Position numbers and translations under genes: made by a program. A DNA stretch of 64,000 nt from JADKIH01 sp031427625 (GTDB lineage: Bacteria; Bacteroidota; Bacteroidia; AKYH767-A; 2013-40CM-41-45), in NCBI GenBank assembly GCA_031427625.1, contig JANPNV010000168.1, forward strand, positions 1-64,000. The letters run 5' to 3'. This document shows positions 1-8,800 of this stretch, piece by piece. The number at the start of each line of letters is the position of its first letter. Position 1 is the first letter of the stretch. The notes under the pieces are model-generated. The model did no database searches. It saw nothing but the letters and a program-made list of their open reading frames with translations, and was not told the origin of the DNA.

Positions 1-120
1 AAGGAAGGCCACGGCGGGCAGAAACTCGCCCAAATCATGTTCAACCTTGCCGAGGCGCAATTCCGCAAGGGTCGCGCAAAAAGAATCCAGCAAACAAACC
101 TGTTTCCGCAAAAACAATAA
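1..120 (+). CDS. C-terminal fragment of an unknown protein, cut by the window edge
   Basis: An open frame enters from the left edge in frame 1 and ends at TAA 118-120, leaving 39 residues that finish with TNLFPQKQ. The fragment is basic and Ala/Gln-rich. I do not recognise the family. Its base composition is visibly GC-richer than everything to its right, which fits an acquired gene. It ends 85 bases before an attC-like hairpin, so it could be the gene of the preceding cassette in an integron-like array. That reading is inference. Confidence 0.5.
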   Translation, partial: KEGHGGQKLAQIMFNLAEAQFRKGRAKRIQQTNLFPQKQ

Positions 121-205
121 ACAATACAATCCATAAACCAATTTTCAAAAGAAATTGAAAGCGCTGGAATAAATGCTGCATCTTCGTGGACACAGTAGCA
201 CGAAC

Positions 206-321
206 GCATAACATAAGATTTATGAAATTTAAAAAAAGGGGGGGGGGGCTGAATCGCTTAATTGATAGCGTCTGCGGGAAACCCCCCTTTTAAAACTTCA
301 TAAATTTTTCAAACGTTATGC
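206..321. repeat. attC-like imperfect palindrome with an 11-G run
   Basis: GCATAAC at 206-212 pairs with GTTATGC at 315-321. Inside, TTTATGAA (220-227) pairs with TTCATAAA (297-304), and the G run at 238-248 can pair with CCCCCC at 282-287, with a central loop. The 116-bp length and the paired outer 7-mers resemble an integron attC site (R'' ... R'). The 7-mers deviate from the strict RYYYAAC/GTTRRRY consensus. No integron integrase is visible in the window. The structure is seen directly; the attC identity is inferred. Confidence 0.5.
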
Positions 322-439
322 CACATTAAAACTATCATCGAGAATAGTATTGAAATATAGATTATGAAAAAAGTGCAAATAGAAAAAGCATAATTTAGCA
401 TCGAAAATAAATAGACTATTGGAAAGTAAACCAACAAAT

Positions 440-895
440 ATGGATTGGATAATCGAATATTTGAATAGCGAAAAAACATTATATATGTTCGCTGGCATAA
501 TAGGCGTTATTTCGGTGGTCGTTGGCCTGCTTTTTCTATTGTTTTCAAATCATAAGAGTTTTGCGATTACTATGATTGTAATCTGGATTTTGGAAATGGC
601 GGTAATGTTTCCGACATATATTAAATACCAACAGAAAATTGATGACAAGATTTTGATTTATAAAAACAACAAAACGGAATTTTTAGAAATTGAATCTATA
701 TCTGCAGAAAAGGCATTGAAGTCTTTCTTTTGGCTCAAATTGACTTACGGAATTTTAATAGTGATACTTATTTTGATTATGTTATTGTTAAACCCAAAGT
801 CCATATTTTTTGGAATATTTACTGCACTAATTTTGCATTTTGCTTTTGCAATTACGATTGACAATTTTTGGAAAAATATACAAACAAATATCTAA
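440..895 (+). CDS. small four-helix membrane protein in a cassette-like unit
   Basis: The protein has 151 residues from ATG 440; an in-frame TTG at 419 is a weaker alternative start. Four hydrophobic segments are visible, at roughly residues 14-36, 43-62, 97-117 and 122-142, with a short polar stretch after the second. This suggests a small integral inner-membrane protein. I do not recognise the family. The gene stands alone, is low in GC, and lies between GTTATGCCAC (315-324) and its reverse complement GTGGCATAAC (923-932), which is how a promoterless integron cassette is organised. Function is unknown. Confidence 0.6.
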   Translation: MDWIIEYLNSEKTLYMFAGIIGVISVVVGLLFLLFSNHKSFAITMIVIWILEMAVMFPTYIKYQQKIDDKILIYKNNKTEFLEIESISAEKALKSFFWLKLTYGILIVILILIMLLLNPKSIFFGIFTALILHFAFAITIDNFWKNIQTNI

Positions 896-920
896 CAGAA
901 TTAATAGCAGCGGAGAAATA

Positions 921-1045
921 ACGTGGCATAACAGCGGGTATAAGAAATTGGCGGTGACGAACCTAAATGAACATTTGCTCTTTAAGAAAAAAGTGGTTGG
1001 ACAGAATTGAAAAATAAGGAGAAAATCTTAAATGACAATTATATC
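921..1045. repeat. left part of a second attC-like site, right arm missing
   Basis: ACGTGGCATAAC at 921-932 is the reverse complement of the motif at the first site's right edge. A GGGTATAAGAAATTGG stretch follows (936-951), which looks like one arm of a hairpin. The matching right arm and the closing GTTATGC are absent before the IS66 end at 1046, and I do not see them just beyond the element either. The site therefore appears truncated. GTGGTTGG at 991-998 also resembles the inverted IS end sequence and could be a scar of earlier rearrangement. Confidence 0.35.
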
Positions 1046-1119
1046 GTATCCATCCGACCAACCACATATTGCCTGAGTGTTTTTCATGATGTTAATTCGT
1101 AGCGATAAACCCAATTGCT

Positions 1120-1425
1120 ATGGAAATAGAAAACAATGTACAAAAAGGCTGGCGCTCACGCGAGCAGAAAGAAGAATTAATTCTGCAATGGCAGCAGAGC
1201 GGCAAAAGCAGGAAGGAATTTTGTGAAGAACATCAGATAAGTTACAACAGTTTGGTTGGCTGGTGCAAGCAATTTAAGGATCAAAAAACAGCATCCGGAT
1301 TTGCAGAGGTTAAATTAAATCACTCATCATCGTTATTTGCACAAGTTCATTTACCGGGCGGAATTAAAATTGATTTTTACCAACCTATTCCCGCTGATTT
1401 TATCAGGTCATTTTTAAAAGCATGA
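1120..1425 (+). CDS. tnpA: IS66 TnpA-like helix-turn-helix protein
   Basis: The protein has 101 residues. The N-terminal part (about 10-55), with QWQQSGKSRKEFCEEHQIS and a conserved tryptophan in NSLVGWCKQF, matches the helix-turn-helix region of small IS66/IS3-type OrfA proteins that recognise the element ends. The C-terminal half, with HLPGGIKIDFYQP, is typical of the IS66 accessory protein. Its stop overlaps the tnpB start by four bases (ATGA at 1422-1425), indicating translational coupling. It is the first gene of the element, about 74 bases inside the left terminal repeat. Confidence 0.88.
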   Translation: MEIENNVQKGWRSREQKEELILQWQQSGKSRKEFCEEHQISYNSLVGWCKQFKDQKTASGFAEVKLNHSSSLFAQVHLPGGIKIDFYQPIPADFIRSFLKA

Positions 1426-1808
1426 ACATTTTATTTTCGGATCGTTATCGGTATTTTATTTACCGGAGTGGTTGCGACATGCGTAAAGGCTACGATGGCT
1501 TGAGCGGACTGGTGCGCAATGAGTGGAAAAAGGATCCGCTTTCGGGTGATGTTTTTATTTTTCTTTCTAAACAACGCAATAAAATAAAACTACTGCATTG
1601 GCAGAAGGATGGTTTTATTATTTATTCAAAGCGCTTGGAGAAGGGAACATTTGAATTACCGAAAAATAATTCCATTGAAATTACCGCTCAACAATTGCAA
1701 TTTATTTTGGATGGAATTGATCTTTCATCGATAAAAAAACGGTTGCGATATGAGCATCATTTTGTTAATAATTTCATAGTAGAAACGGGTGTTTCAGCGA
1801 GGGTTTAA
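1422..1808 (+). CDS. tnpB: IS66 accessory protein TnpB
   Basis: The protein has 128 residues, the normal length for IS66 Orf2/TnpB. Signature stretches are present: CDMRKGYDGLSGLV near residue 20, then DPLSGDVFIFLSKQRNKIK and LHWQKDGFIIYSKRLEKG. TnpB is needed for IS66 transposition but its biochemical role is not settled. It overlaps tnpA by 4 bases and is followed 14 bases later by tnpC. The last dozen residues (NNFIVETGVSARV) run past the conserved core. Confidence 0.93.
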   Translation: MNILFSDRYRYFIYRSGCDMRKGYDGLSGLVRNEWKKDPLSGDVFIFLSKQRNKIKLLHWQKDGFIIYSKRLEKGTFELPKNNSIEITAQQLQFILDGIDLSSIKKRLRYEHHFVNNFIVETGVSARV

Positions 1809-1822
1809 TTTATATTTGTGAC

Positions 1823-3301
1823 GTGATTCAAACGCTCGACCCGCTTTCAGAAATTCAATACCTCCGGGAAGAAAATCAGAAAAAAGAATCACAAATCTTT
1901 CAGCAGAATTTACGAATTGAAAAATTACAGCATCAGTTAGAACAACTGGTTCGAATTATTCAAGGACAAAAATCCGAACGCTTTATTGCTGTTGTTGATT
2001 CGAATCAACTTCCATTGTCATTGGATGTCGAATCCATTGCAGCGCCGGAAGTAAAAACAAAGACTATTACTTATGAACGTGGAATATCAGCAAGTAAATC
2101 TAATCACAAAGGAAGAATGCCTTTGCCTGATCACATCCGCCGGGAAGAAATAATTATTGAGCCGGATGAAGATGTAACCGGAATGGTTCGCATTGGTGAA
2201 GAAGTTACCGAGCAGCTTGAATTGAAGCCTGGTGAACTATATGTAAAAAAATATATTCGTTATAAGTATGCAAGACCACAGGGAGAAGGAGTTGTTATTG
2301 GTAACCTTCCATCCTTTATTGTTCAGCGTGGAATTGCCGGACCCGAATTGCTTGCCTTCATTATTATCCAGAAATATGTAGATCATCTTCCTTTATATAG
2401 GCAGATCGAACAGTTTAGAAGAATGGGAATCGATATTCCATCTTCGACCATGTCTGACTGGGTGGGTATGTGTATCAAAGAACTTACGCCGCTTTATGAA
2501 GCATTAAAAACAAAAATATTATCAGGTGATTATTTGCAGGCAGATGAAACACCAATAAAAGTTTTAGATAAAAATAAAAAAGGAACAACACACAGAGGAT
2601 ATTACTGGGTATATCGTGATCCCCAAAGTGGATTGGTTTTATTCGATTACCGGAAAGGTCGGGGCCGTGAAGGGCCGGCTGAAATTTTAAAAAACTTTGG
2701 AGGCTATTTACAGAGTGACGGATACAATGCTTATGAGAATTTTGATAAAGGAAAAATAAAATTGTTTCATTGCATGGCGCATGCCAGAAGATATTTTGAA
2801 AAAGCGTTGGATGAAAACAAAGAATTAGCCGAACATTTTTTAAGTGAAATACAAAAAGTCTACGCTGTGGAGCGTGAAGCTCGTGAAATGAATTTATCTT
2901 TTGATGCGCGTAAAGAATTACGACAACTAAAATCTGTTCCGATGCTGAAGGATCTTCACCGGTGGATGAAAAAAAGTATTCATGAAGTTACACCTCAGAG
3001 TCTTTCAGGAAAAGCGCTGGCTTATTCATTACCGCGTTGGGAAAAATTAATGCTTTATACAACAGATGGCAAACTGGAGATAGATAATAACCTGGTGGAA
3101 AATTCCATCCGACCCATTGCAATCGGTAGAAAAAATTATTTGTTTGCCGGTTCCCATGACGCAGCTCAGCGAGCTGCTATGATTTACTCTTTGCTAGGCA
3201 CCTGTAAATTAAAAGATGTTGAACCGTTTGCCTGGCTGAAAAATGTTTTTGAAGTTTTACCCGATTGGAAGGCTAACAGGCTGGAAGAATTGCTGCCCTG
3301 A
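1823..3301 (+). CDS. tnpC: IS66-family DDE transposase TnpC
   Basis: The transposase has 492 residues from a GTG at 1823; no early in-frame ATG exists. The N-terminal coiled coil (about 10-50, Gln/Glu/Leu-rich) precedes a zinc-finger-like linker region and the catalytic core. The DDE triad is visible: Asp241 in LQADETPIKV, Asp299 in LQSDGYNAY and Glu427 in NNLVENSIRP, followed by the family C-terminal motif IGRKNYLFAGS. Length and motif order are normal, and there is no frameshift or premature stop. It cuts and joins the element ends. Confidence 0.95.
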   Translation: MIQTLDPLSEIQYLREENQKKESQIFQQNLRIEKLQHQLEQLVRIIQGQKSERFIAVVDSNQLPLSLDVESIAAPEVKTKTITYERGISASKSNHKGRMPLPDHIRREEIIIEPDEDVTGMVRIGEEVTEQLELKPGELYVKKYIRYKYARPQGEGVVIGNLPSFIVQRGIAGPELLAFIIIQKYVDHLPLYRQIEQFRRMGIDIPSSTMSDWVGMCIKELTPLYEALKTKILSGDYLQADETPIKVLDKNKKGTTHRGYYWVYRDPQSGLVLFDYRKGRGREGPAEILKNFGGYLQSDGYNAYENFDKGKIKLFHCMAHARRYFEKALDENKELAEHFLSEIQKVYAVEREAREMNLSFDARKELRQLKSVPMLKDLHRWMKKSIHEVTPQSLSGKALAYSLPRWEKLMLYTTDGKLEIDNNLVENSIRPIAIGRKNYLFAGSHDAAQRAAMIYSLLGTCKLKDVEPFAWLKNVFEVLPDWKANRLEELLP

Positions 3302-3479
3302 AAAAATCAGCGAATACTGAATTATTTTTTAAATTGTTATATGTAGTTGGTCGGACGGATACAGTAGTATAATAATTTTAATGTGCAAGCTTTCTTAACT
3401 ACTCCCTATATAACAGATTGAATTTGCACATTCAACTAATTGCAATACGGTTTCGTACCAGATTTCAACCAATGCTAAA

Positions 3480-3509
3480 TTGCTTTATATGAAAATAATT
3501 ATAACTTTG
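3480..3509 (+). promoter_or_regulatory. Bacteroidota-type promoter for the T9SS protein at 3558
   Basis: TTG at 3480-3482 and TAACTTTG at 3502-3509 (consensus TAnnTTTG) are separated by 19 bases, the spacing expected for the primary sigma factor of Bacteroidota. The predicted transcript start would be about 40 bases before the ATG at 3558. Confidence 0.55.
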
Positions 3510-3557
3510 TATTAATCGAAAAAGAACGTTACTAAATAATTTTTTGAAAATAGATTA

Positions 3558-4952
3558 ATGAAAAGAATACTAGAACATTTTTTTAATAATCGATCTCTAA
3601 GTTCCATTTCATCTTTATTATTTTGTTTACTACTTTTTTTATTCGATAGTAACTCTGTTGCACAGAACTGGCAAAATTTAGGACCACGAGGTCTTTCCAT
3701 AGGACAATCGGACCAAATTTCGATGGCAATTTCTAAAGCCGGGATACCTTATGTTGGTTTTACAGACGATGCTTTTTCACATGCTCTTATGGTCATGAAA
3801 TTTGATGGGAATTCATGGGTTAATATTGGTCCCGCAGGATTTACTGGTAATATTGGAGATGCATTTTTTATATTAGATAACAATGATACTCCTTATGTGG
3901 CGTTTGAAGACTACCAAAGTATGAGTGGTACAACCGTTATGAAATTTGATGGCGGCAATTGGAACGTGGTAGGGATTCGTTCATTTTCATTAGGTAATGT
4001 AAAAAAGCTTTCTCTTGCCTTCGATAGAAATAATATTCCTTATGTAGCATTTAAAGACTTATCGTTTGGGGCGAACAATGGCCGAGCAACTGTTATGTTT
4101 TTTGATGGTACAAATTGGCAAAATGTTGGGAATCCAGGATTTTCATCCAATGATATTGGATCAATCAAACTTGCTATTGACACAAATAATTCTCCTTTTG
4201 TTGTCACCTCGGATTTGAATGGTGCAAAGGTGAAAAAATTCGATGGCTCTACATGGATAGATCTCGATACGGGTAGTATTTCTCCCGGACCGGTTGATTT
4301 CACAACAATAACATTTGACGATTTCAATTTACCGAATATTGCCTATCAAGATAACTCTATTCAAGGCAGAGCAACCGTCAAAAAATTTGATGGATTGCAT
4401 TGGATAGATGTCGGATCTCCTGGAATTTCGACTGGAGCATCAGAATATACTTCAGTGATCTTTAAACATGGGTTCCTATATCTTAGTTATATTGACAATA
4501 CTTCTTCTCTAAAAGCGACCATGAAAATTTTTACTGGGTCTACCTGGAATACGGTGGGCAATGCGGATTTTACACCTTCAAATGCCTACGGCCTTTCACC
4601 GGGAATCGATACATCAGGTATTGCATATGTAGCTTTTAAGGATAACATACAATCAAATAAGATTTCCGTAATGTATTTTAACCCAACTTCGGGGATTAGC
4701 AATTTCAATCCCTATTCTTTGAAGCACAATATTATTTTTCCAAACCCCAATTATGGTTCATTCTTTTTTCAATCTTCCGAACAAAGCACCTTTAAGTTAC
4801 TTAATGCAGCAGGACAAGTTATAGATAAGATAGTAACAAAAACATCAGATTTAAATTGCTACACATTTTCAAACCTTAAGCCTGGAATATATTTTCTTGT
4901 ATCTCCAAAATTAATTTATAAATCAGAAAAAATAATTGTGCTGGAAAAGTAA
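3558..4952 (+). CDS. secreted beta-propeller-like protein with T9SS sorting domain
   Basis: The protein has 464 residues. A signal peptide covers about 1-36 (hydrophobic run SLLFCLLLFLFDSNSVAQ). About seven repeats of 45-50 residues follow, each with a KFDG..W..VG element and a P-Y/F-V-AF-D element, as in beta-propeller or sialidase-like blades. The last 75 residues form a type A T9SS sorting domain (IIFPNP near residue 394, LKPGIYFL near 441). It is probably exported and anchored on the outer surface. No catalytic residues are evident, so an adhesive or binding role is inference. It stands alone downstream of the IS66 element. Confidence 0.85.
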   Translation: MKRILEHFFNNRSLSSISSLLFCLLLFLFDSNSVAQNWQNLGPRGLSIGQSDQISMAISKAGIPYVGFTDDAFSHALMVMKFDGNSWVNIGPAGFTGNIGDAFFILDNNDTPYVAFEDYQSMSGTTVMKFDGGNWNVVGIRSFSLGNVKKLSLAFDRNNIPYVAFKDLSFGANNGRATVMFFDGTNWQNVGNPGFSSNDIGSIKLAIDTNNSPFVVTSDLNGAKVKKFDGSTWIDLDTGSISPGPVDFTTITFDDFNLPNIAYQDNSIQGRATVKKFDGLHWIDVGSPGISTGASEYTSVIFKHGFLYLSYIDNTSSLKATMKIFTGSTWNTVGNADFTPSNAYGLSPGIDTSGIAYVAFKDNIQSNKISVMYFNPTSGISNFNPYSLKHNIIFPNPNYGSFFFQSSEQSTFKLLNAAGQVIDKIVTKTSDLNCYTFSNLKPGIYFLVSPKLIYKSEKIIVLEK

Positions 4953-5290
4953 TTTTCTTATTCGCCCAATTTTTAGTAAATATTATTTTCAAGAATCACA
5001 ATTATTATGTGATTTTGATCCGTCCTTTTCGAAATGATGTATAGTATATGGAATTTCTGAAATAAACCCTTCAAGCCTCATGCATTTCCGGTTAACAGGA
5101 ACCAATTCTCCTTGCACTTGAAATTCCAAAACCTCTCGAAATAAATTTCCAAGTTCTTAATGCAACGGAAACAAATTCCTTACAGTCCCGAATACTTGAG
5201 CTTCCTAAGATATCAATGTCAACAAATAGATCGCTATTTTTCCATTCTTAATCCTCCATAATTACTACCATTTGAACATCAATCTCTACG

Positions 5291-5315
5291 TTCCGTAAGC
5301 ATTCCGTAAGAAAAA
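5291..5315 (+). repeat. 25-base direct repeat, copy 1
   Basis: TTCCGTAAGC followed by a TCCGTAAG repeat and AAAAA. The unit is itself two tandem copies of TCCGTAAG with an 11-base period. The second copy starts exactly 230 bases downstream, with two mismatches. Confidence 0.7.
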
Positions 5316-5476
5316 ACTGTCCAGAATTTTACTTTCAATGTCAAAGAATGTATAAAACAGGAGCTAATACAACTTAAAAAACCTTTCTCGACGCGGCCTA
5401 ATGTCAAAAAATGTATAATCTATGTCAAGAGATGTAAAAATTTACAGACCTCCGCCCCGGGTACGTATAAAATTCT

Positions 5477-5501
5477 AAAGCCCGCGCTAGACGCGGGCTT
5501 T
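5477..5501. terminator. perfect 10-bp GC-rich hairpin, terminator-like
   Basis: AAAGCCCGCG (5477-5486) pairs perfectly with CGCGGGCTTT (5492-5501) around the loop CTAGA. A weak T-rich tail (TACTTTTC) follows. The shape is that of an intrinsic terminator, but no intact gene ends nearby on either strand: the closest stop is 525 bases upstream. It may be left over from a lost gene or mobile element. Confidence 0.5.
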
Positions 5502-5520
5502 ACTTTTCAAAGGGGGGTCA

Positions 5521-5545
5521 TTCCGTAAGCCATCCGTAAGAAAAA
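5521..5545 (+). repeat. 25-base direct repeat, copy 2
   Basis: TTCCGTAAGC followed by CATCCGTAAG and AAAAA. It is the downstream partner of the copy at 5291-5315 and bounds the 205-base segment that contains the hairpin. Confidence 0.7.
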
Positions 5546-5803
5546 GTATCTTTTAAAATCTTATTATGGTTAACGTACATCTATCTAAAATATGCAAAGG
5601 TTCTTCTTTAAGGTTTCATTTTGCAACCTCAAATGTTTAGGTGCGCAACTATGCGGCATGCATTCAATAGTTACCACATCCCTAAATAAGTCTGTAACCT
5701 TAAGAAACAATCCAATTCTTACCAAAACAAGGCCGCTTAAATCGAAAAAAATGCTTTAATTACCTACGAATTCATAGTAGATTTTTACATTGTTCAAAAG
5801 CGG

Positions 5804-8800
5804 ATGAAAATGAATAGATTTATAATTGCACTAATCTTTATCTTTTCAACGCTCCGACTGTTCGCACAATGCGGAAACGATTCAGTGCTTACTAAGATTA
5901 CACGTAGAATTTCATCTTCAATTCCCGGCACTGAGCGTACGCTTCAAGTTGATTCTTTTGATCTTACAAATGGGATCGTTTATAGTTCCGCCGCAAGTTC
6001 GATAAATGTTTTACCCGGACCACTTCAGCCCTCCTCACCGGCATCTTTTACGAGAAATCTGATTTCCTATAATAGTAATCATGATACGATTCAATTTCTG
6101 CAAGTACAGGGTAATGGATCAGGATATGACAGTTACCGGAAAACAGAATTCACCTATGATGCATTATTTAATTTATTGAGCCGGATCGAATATTATTGGA
6201 ACAATATTGCATGGACGATGTCCAGAAGCGAAATCTGGACTTATAGTAGTAATTTGCTCACTAATTATTTATTGTCTGATAGTGCAGGAAATATTTCACA
6301 AAAAATTTATTCTTATACGAGCGGACAGGCAACAACACTTACTTTTCAAACATGGCAGGCAGGTACATGGAAGAATGATTACCAATACATATTTACTTAC
6401 GCAGGTGGGACAAGGGACTCGTTGTATTATCAACGCTGGGACACGTCTGGATCATGGGTAGATAGTGTTTCTGTATCTTATGATGTCGCAAATAATTATT
6501 TAGCTAAATTAAATTATTACAATACAGTCAGTCCTTACAATACACTTCATTCATATTTCATCGATACCCTTAATAATATCCGCGAGTATTCAACATACGA
6601 TAGTACATCTAATGTCTCAACTTACTGGAGTTATAATTATTTCCATGGACATCTGAAAATTGAATCCTTTGGCGACAATCTTCAGGGTTCAAGCACGAAT
6701 GATCATTACACCTACGACCAATATGGTGTTTTATTGCATTATGTTTCATCAGGTAATGGAACCATGAATTATTCACATGATGAAACATGGGATTACGACA
6801 GTTTGTACCGGCCCGTTTATCATTCAACCAGTAATAGTTCTAATGTAAGCTACAGTTCATCAGAAACAACTTACAGTTATGCTTCCGCGAATCAAATGAG
6901 CGCGAACTACATGGTATCAGCTTTCGGATATCTTTGTCAGAGTGACACACTGCATATTCTCCCCCTTATTTCAGGCGGATGTGGGCCGTATCACTATTCC
7001 TGGACACCTGCATCTGGATTAAGTTCCGATACTGTTTCTACTCCTGTCATTATTTTAACTGACAGCATAAGTTATATCGTTACGGTAAGTGATACCACAG
7101 GACATTCAGTTATTGATACGATAATTGTAAAACCTGCCTTATACGGGAGTATTCAATTCGACACTATGCAATGTCACAACTGTCCAGTTGCTTTATCCAC
7201 CAATGCTCAGAGCCTAAATTACCAGTGGTACAGAAACGACACACTGATTCCGAATTCATACGGGACCAGCTATACTGCTATAACGTCCGGTTCATATACA
7301 TTCCGTGCAACAAGTACTAATTGCACGTTTATCTCCGATTCTGTTGTATTGACTATCGACCCTTTCACACGTATTAATGGCCACGTGTTTCTCGATTTAG
7401 ATTCGAACTGCAATTTCAACAGTGGTGATCGGATTATGCAATCATTTGGAGGAACACCCACGATGATTAAAATCAGTAATTCTTATTACACAGGTTATAT
7501 TGTTGCCGATTCGAATGGGTATTTCGATTTTCCGATTGATACAGGCACCTTTGTTTTGTCATTGGCAAATTCGTCACAGATATATGTTCCATCCTGTCCC
7601 GATTTTGGTCACATCTGGGTTACAGTGCAACAGTACGCAGACACAATCAACGGCGCAGATCTCATTATGAAACCATTATATAATTGCGAAAGACTTCGCG
7701 TCAGTATCGGAGCAAATCGTTTCAGGCCTTGTTTTGCGACAACTATTTATGTGTCATATTTAAACGAAGGAAGCATCGATGTAAGTACGGCTTCTATCGA
7801 TGTGACAATTCCTCCCGAACTGACAAACATTACTTCATCGCTTCCCTTTACAGTATTGGGGAATAATATTTACCGGTTCGGTTTATCCTCATTGAACATT
7901 GGTACAAACGACTTTTTCAACATACAGGCAAATGTTGCCTGTAATCCAGCCGGTTTAACCGGTGCTACATTTTGTCTCGATGCCGAAATATCGCCGGTTA
8001 ATTTCTGTTCGCTGTTGCCGGATACAATGTGGGACGGAAGCAACGTAAGGGTTTTCTCATATTGCAACAACAATGATGTCTGTTTCAGAATACTAAATGA
8101 TTCAGTCGGCGCTGGCGGACACATGGATTCAGCGTCAGTGTGGCGGCTTTATTCAGACAATGTGCTCGTGCAACAGGGAACGTTTCAATTGACCTCCGGG
8201 GACGATACGGTTCTATGCTTTCCGTCAAACGGAAATACATTCCGTCTCGAGGCTAATCAACTTAGCGGATTTCCTGAAAATAATTTTCCATTCGCAAGTA
8301 TTGAACGATGCGGAAGCGGTAATTATTCGTTGGGACAGATTCTCCATCATGCTCCGCAAAATATTTTACCATTTTACCATACTTACTGTGGAGAAGTACG
8401 GAATTCATTCGATCCGAATGCAAAATCGGTACAACCTGTAAATGGTACATTTACCTCTGTCAATCAGTATTTAAATTACCGCATCGATTTTCAGAATACG
8501 GGAAACGATACAGCATTTAAAGTTGTTGTCGAAGACGAGACGAACAATCAGTTTGATTATACTTCAGTCAGGTTAACATCTGCTTCGCATCCCTATACAT
8601 TTTCTATAGATGGAAGTAAACTGGTTTGGACGTTCGACCCGATTGCATTGCCCGACAGCAACGTAAATGAATCCATGTCACATGGCTTTGTGGAATTTAG
8701 CATTCGGCCACGAATAGGATATCAGATCGGAAACAATATTTCCAATGGGGCACATATCAATTTCGATTCTAATCCGCCGGTATTCACTACCTGGACGTCT

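Larger units (their letters stand above)
1046..3362 (+). mobile_element. IS66-family insertion sequence, apparently complete
   Basis: The element is about 2.3 kb and carries the standard tnpA-tnpB-tnpC trio. The terminal inverted repeats read inward GTATCCATCCGACCAACCAC at the left (from 1046) and GTATCCGTCCGACCAACTAC at the right (from 3362), an 18/20 match. IS66 elements usually make an 8-bp target duplication. The flanking 8-mers here, ATTATATC on the left and AGTAGTAT on the right, do not match, so either the flanks rearranged after insertion or the true tips lie a few bases away. All three frames are intact, so the element may still be active. Confidence 0.9.
4953..5803. other. 850-base gap with repeats and one strong hairpin
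   Basis: No credible coding frame on either strand. The gap contains a pair of 25-base direct repeats (5291-5315, 5521-5545), three short related motifs of the form GTCAAxxxATGTA (near 5340, 5402 and 5421), and the GC-rich hairpin at 5477-5501. Together these resemble the footprint of a small mobile element or recombination site that no longer encodes a protein. Confidence 0.5.

Noticed and set aside
206..321. CRISPR-like or tRNA-like structure
   Set aside because: There is a single palindrome with no repeated spacer units and no cloverleaf; an attC-like hairpin fits better.
1038..3370. 8-bp target duplication for the IS66 element
   Set aside because: Flanking 8-mers ATTATATC and AGTAGTAT do not match.
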